A stretch of DNA of 5,579 nucleotides from an uncultured Oscillospiraceae bacterium (GTDB lineage: Bacteria; Bacillota; Clostridia; UBA1381), in contig CAMNAT010000164.1 in NCBI GenBank assembly GCA_946531785.1, positions 1-5,579 of the forward strand, written 5' to 3'. The notes beneath the pieces were generated by a model. That model saw only the letters and a list, made by a program, of their open reading frames with translations. It had not been told where the DNA came from and did not search any database. Below are positions 5,579 to 5,579 of this stretch, piece by piece. Position 1 is the stretch's first letter; each line of letters starts with the position of its first letter. The position numbers and the translations under genes are program-made.

Positions 5579-5579
5579 G

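Noticed and set aside
5402..5579. CRISPR array or tRNA cluster
   Set aside because: There are no regularly spaced direct repeats. The repeats are inverted and mostly only 10 nt, and none of the stem-loops forms a cloverleaf with a conserved T-loop.

Overview
The window looks like chromosomal core sequence from an endospore-forming Clostridia-type Firmicute of moderate GC, probably of the Ruminococcaceae/Oscillospiraceae kind. The evidence is the gene content (yqfC, yqfD and a ylbJ-type gene, all families tied to the sporulation-specific sigma-E regulon in Bacillus) together with the conserved Firmicute order yqfC-yqfD-phoH-ybeY-era-recO. The lineage is inferred from gene families and order only.

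Minus strand, 4206 down to 1: one tightly packed six-gene cluster read right to left. yqfC (4206-3904) and yqfD (3923-2727) are sporulation genes. phoH (2720-1737, TTG start), ybeY (1744-1250), era (1248-352) and recO (359 to beyond the window edge) are housekeeping genes for RNA/ribosome maturation and recombinational repair. Neighbouring genes overlap (20, 8 and 8 nt) or are separated by 1 to 6 nt, so one transcript with translational coupling is likely. ybeY is followed directly by era, without the dgkA and cdd genes found between them in Bacillus subtilis.

Plus strand, 4314-5372: one gene for a YlbJ-type sporulation integral membrane protein with a nucleoside-transporter-like Gate fold, divergent from yqfC. 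The 107-bp shared upstream region (4207-4313) carries weak sigma-E-like promoter candidates in both directions and a short A/T-flanked hairpin between them. Two mother-cell sporulation genes facing away from each other fit shared regulation, but the promoter calls are tentative.

Right end, 5373-5579: about 200 bp without a gene. Almost all of it is a dense set of hairpins. It resolves into two related units in inverted orientation, each built as GAACC, a hairpin, CCTTTTTGAT, a hairpin and CTAAAAAAGG. The flanking blocks are identical between the units while the hairpin stems differ but stay base-paired. This is the least ordinary part of the window. It resembles the non-coding palindromic interspersed repeats seen in gut Firmicutes. 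No defence system, CRISPR array, RNA gene or transposase is visible.
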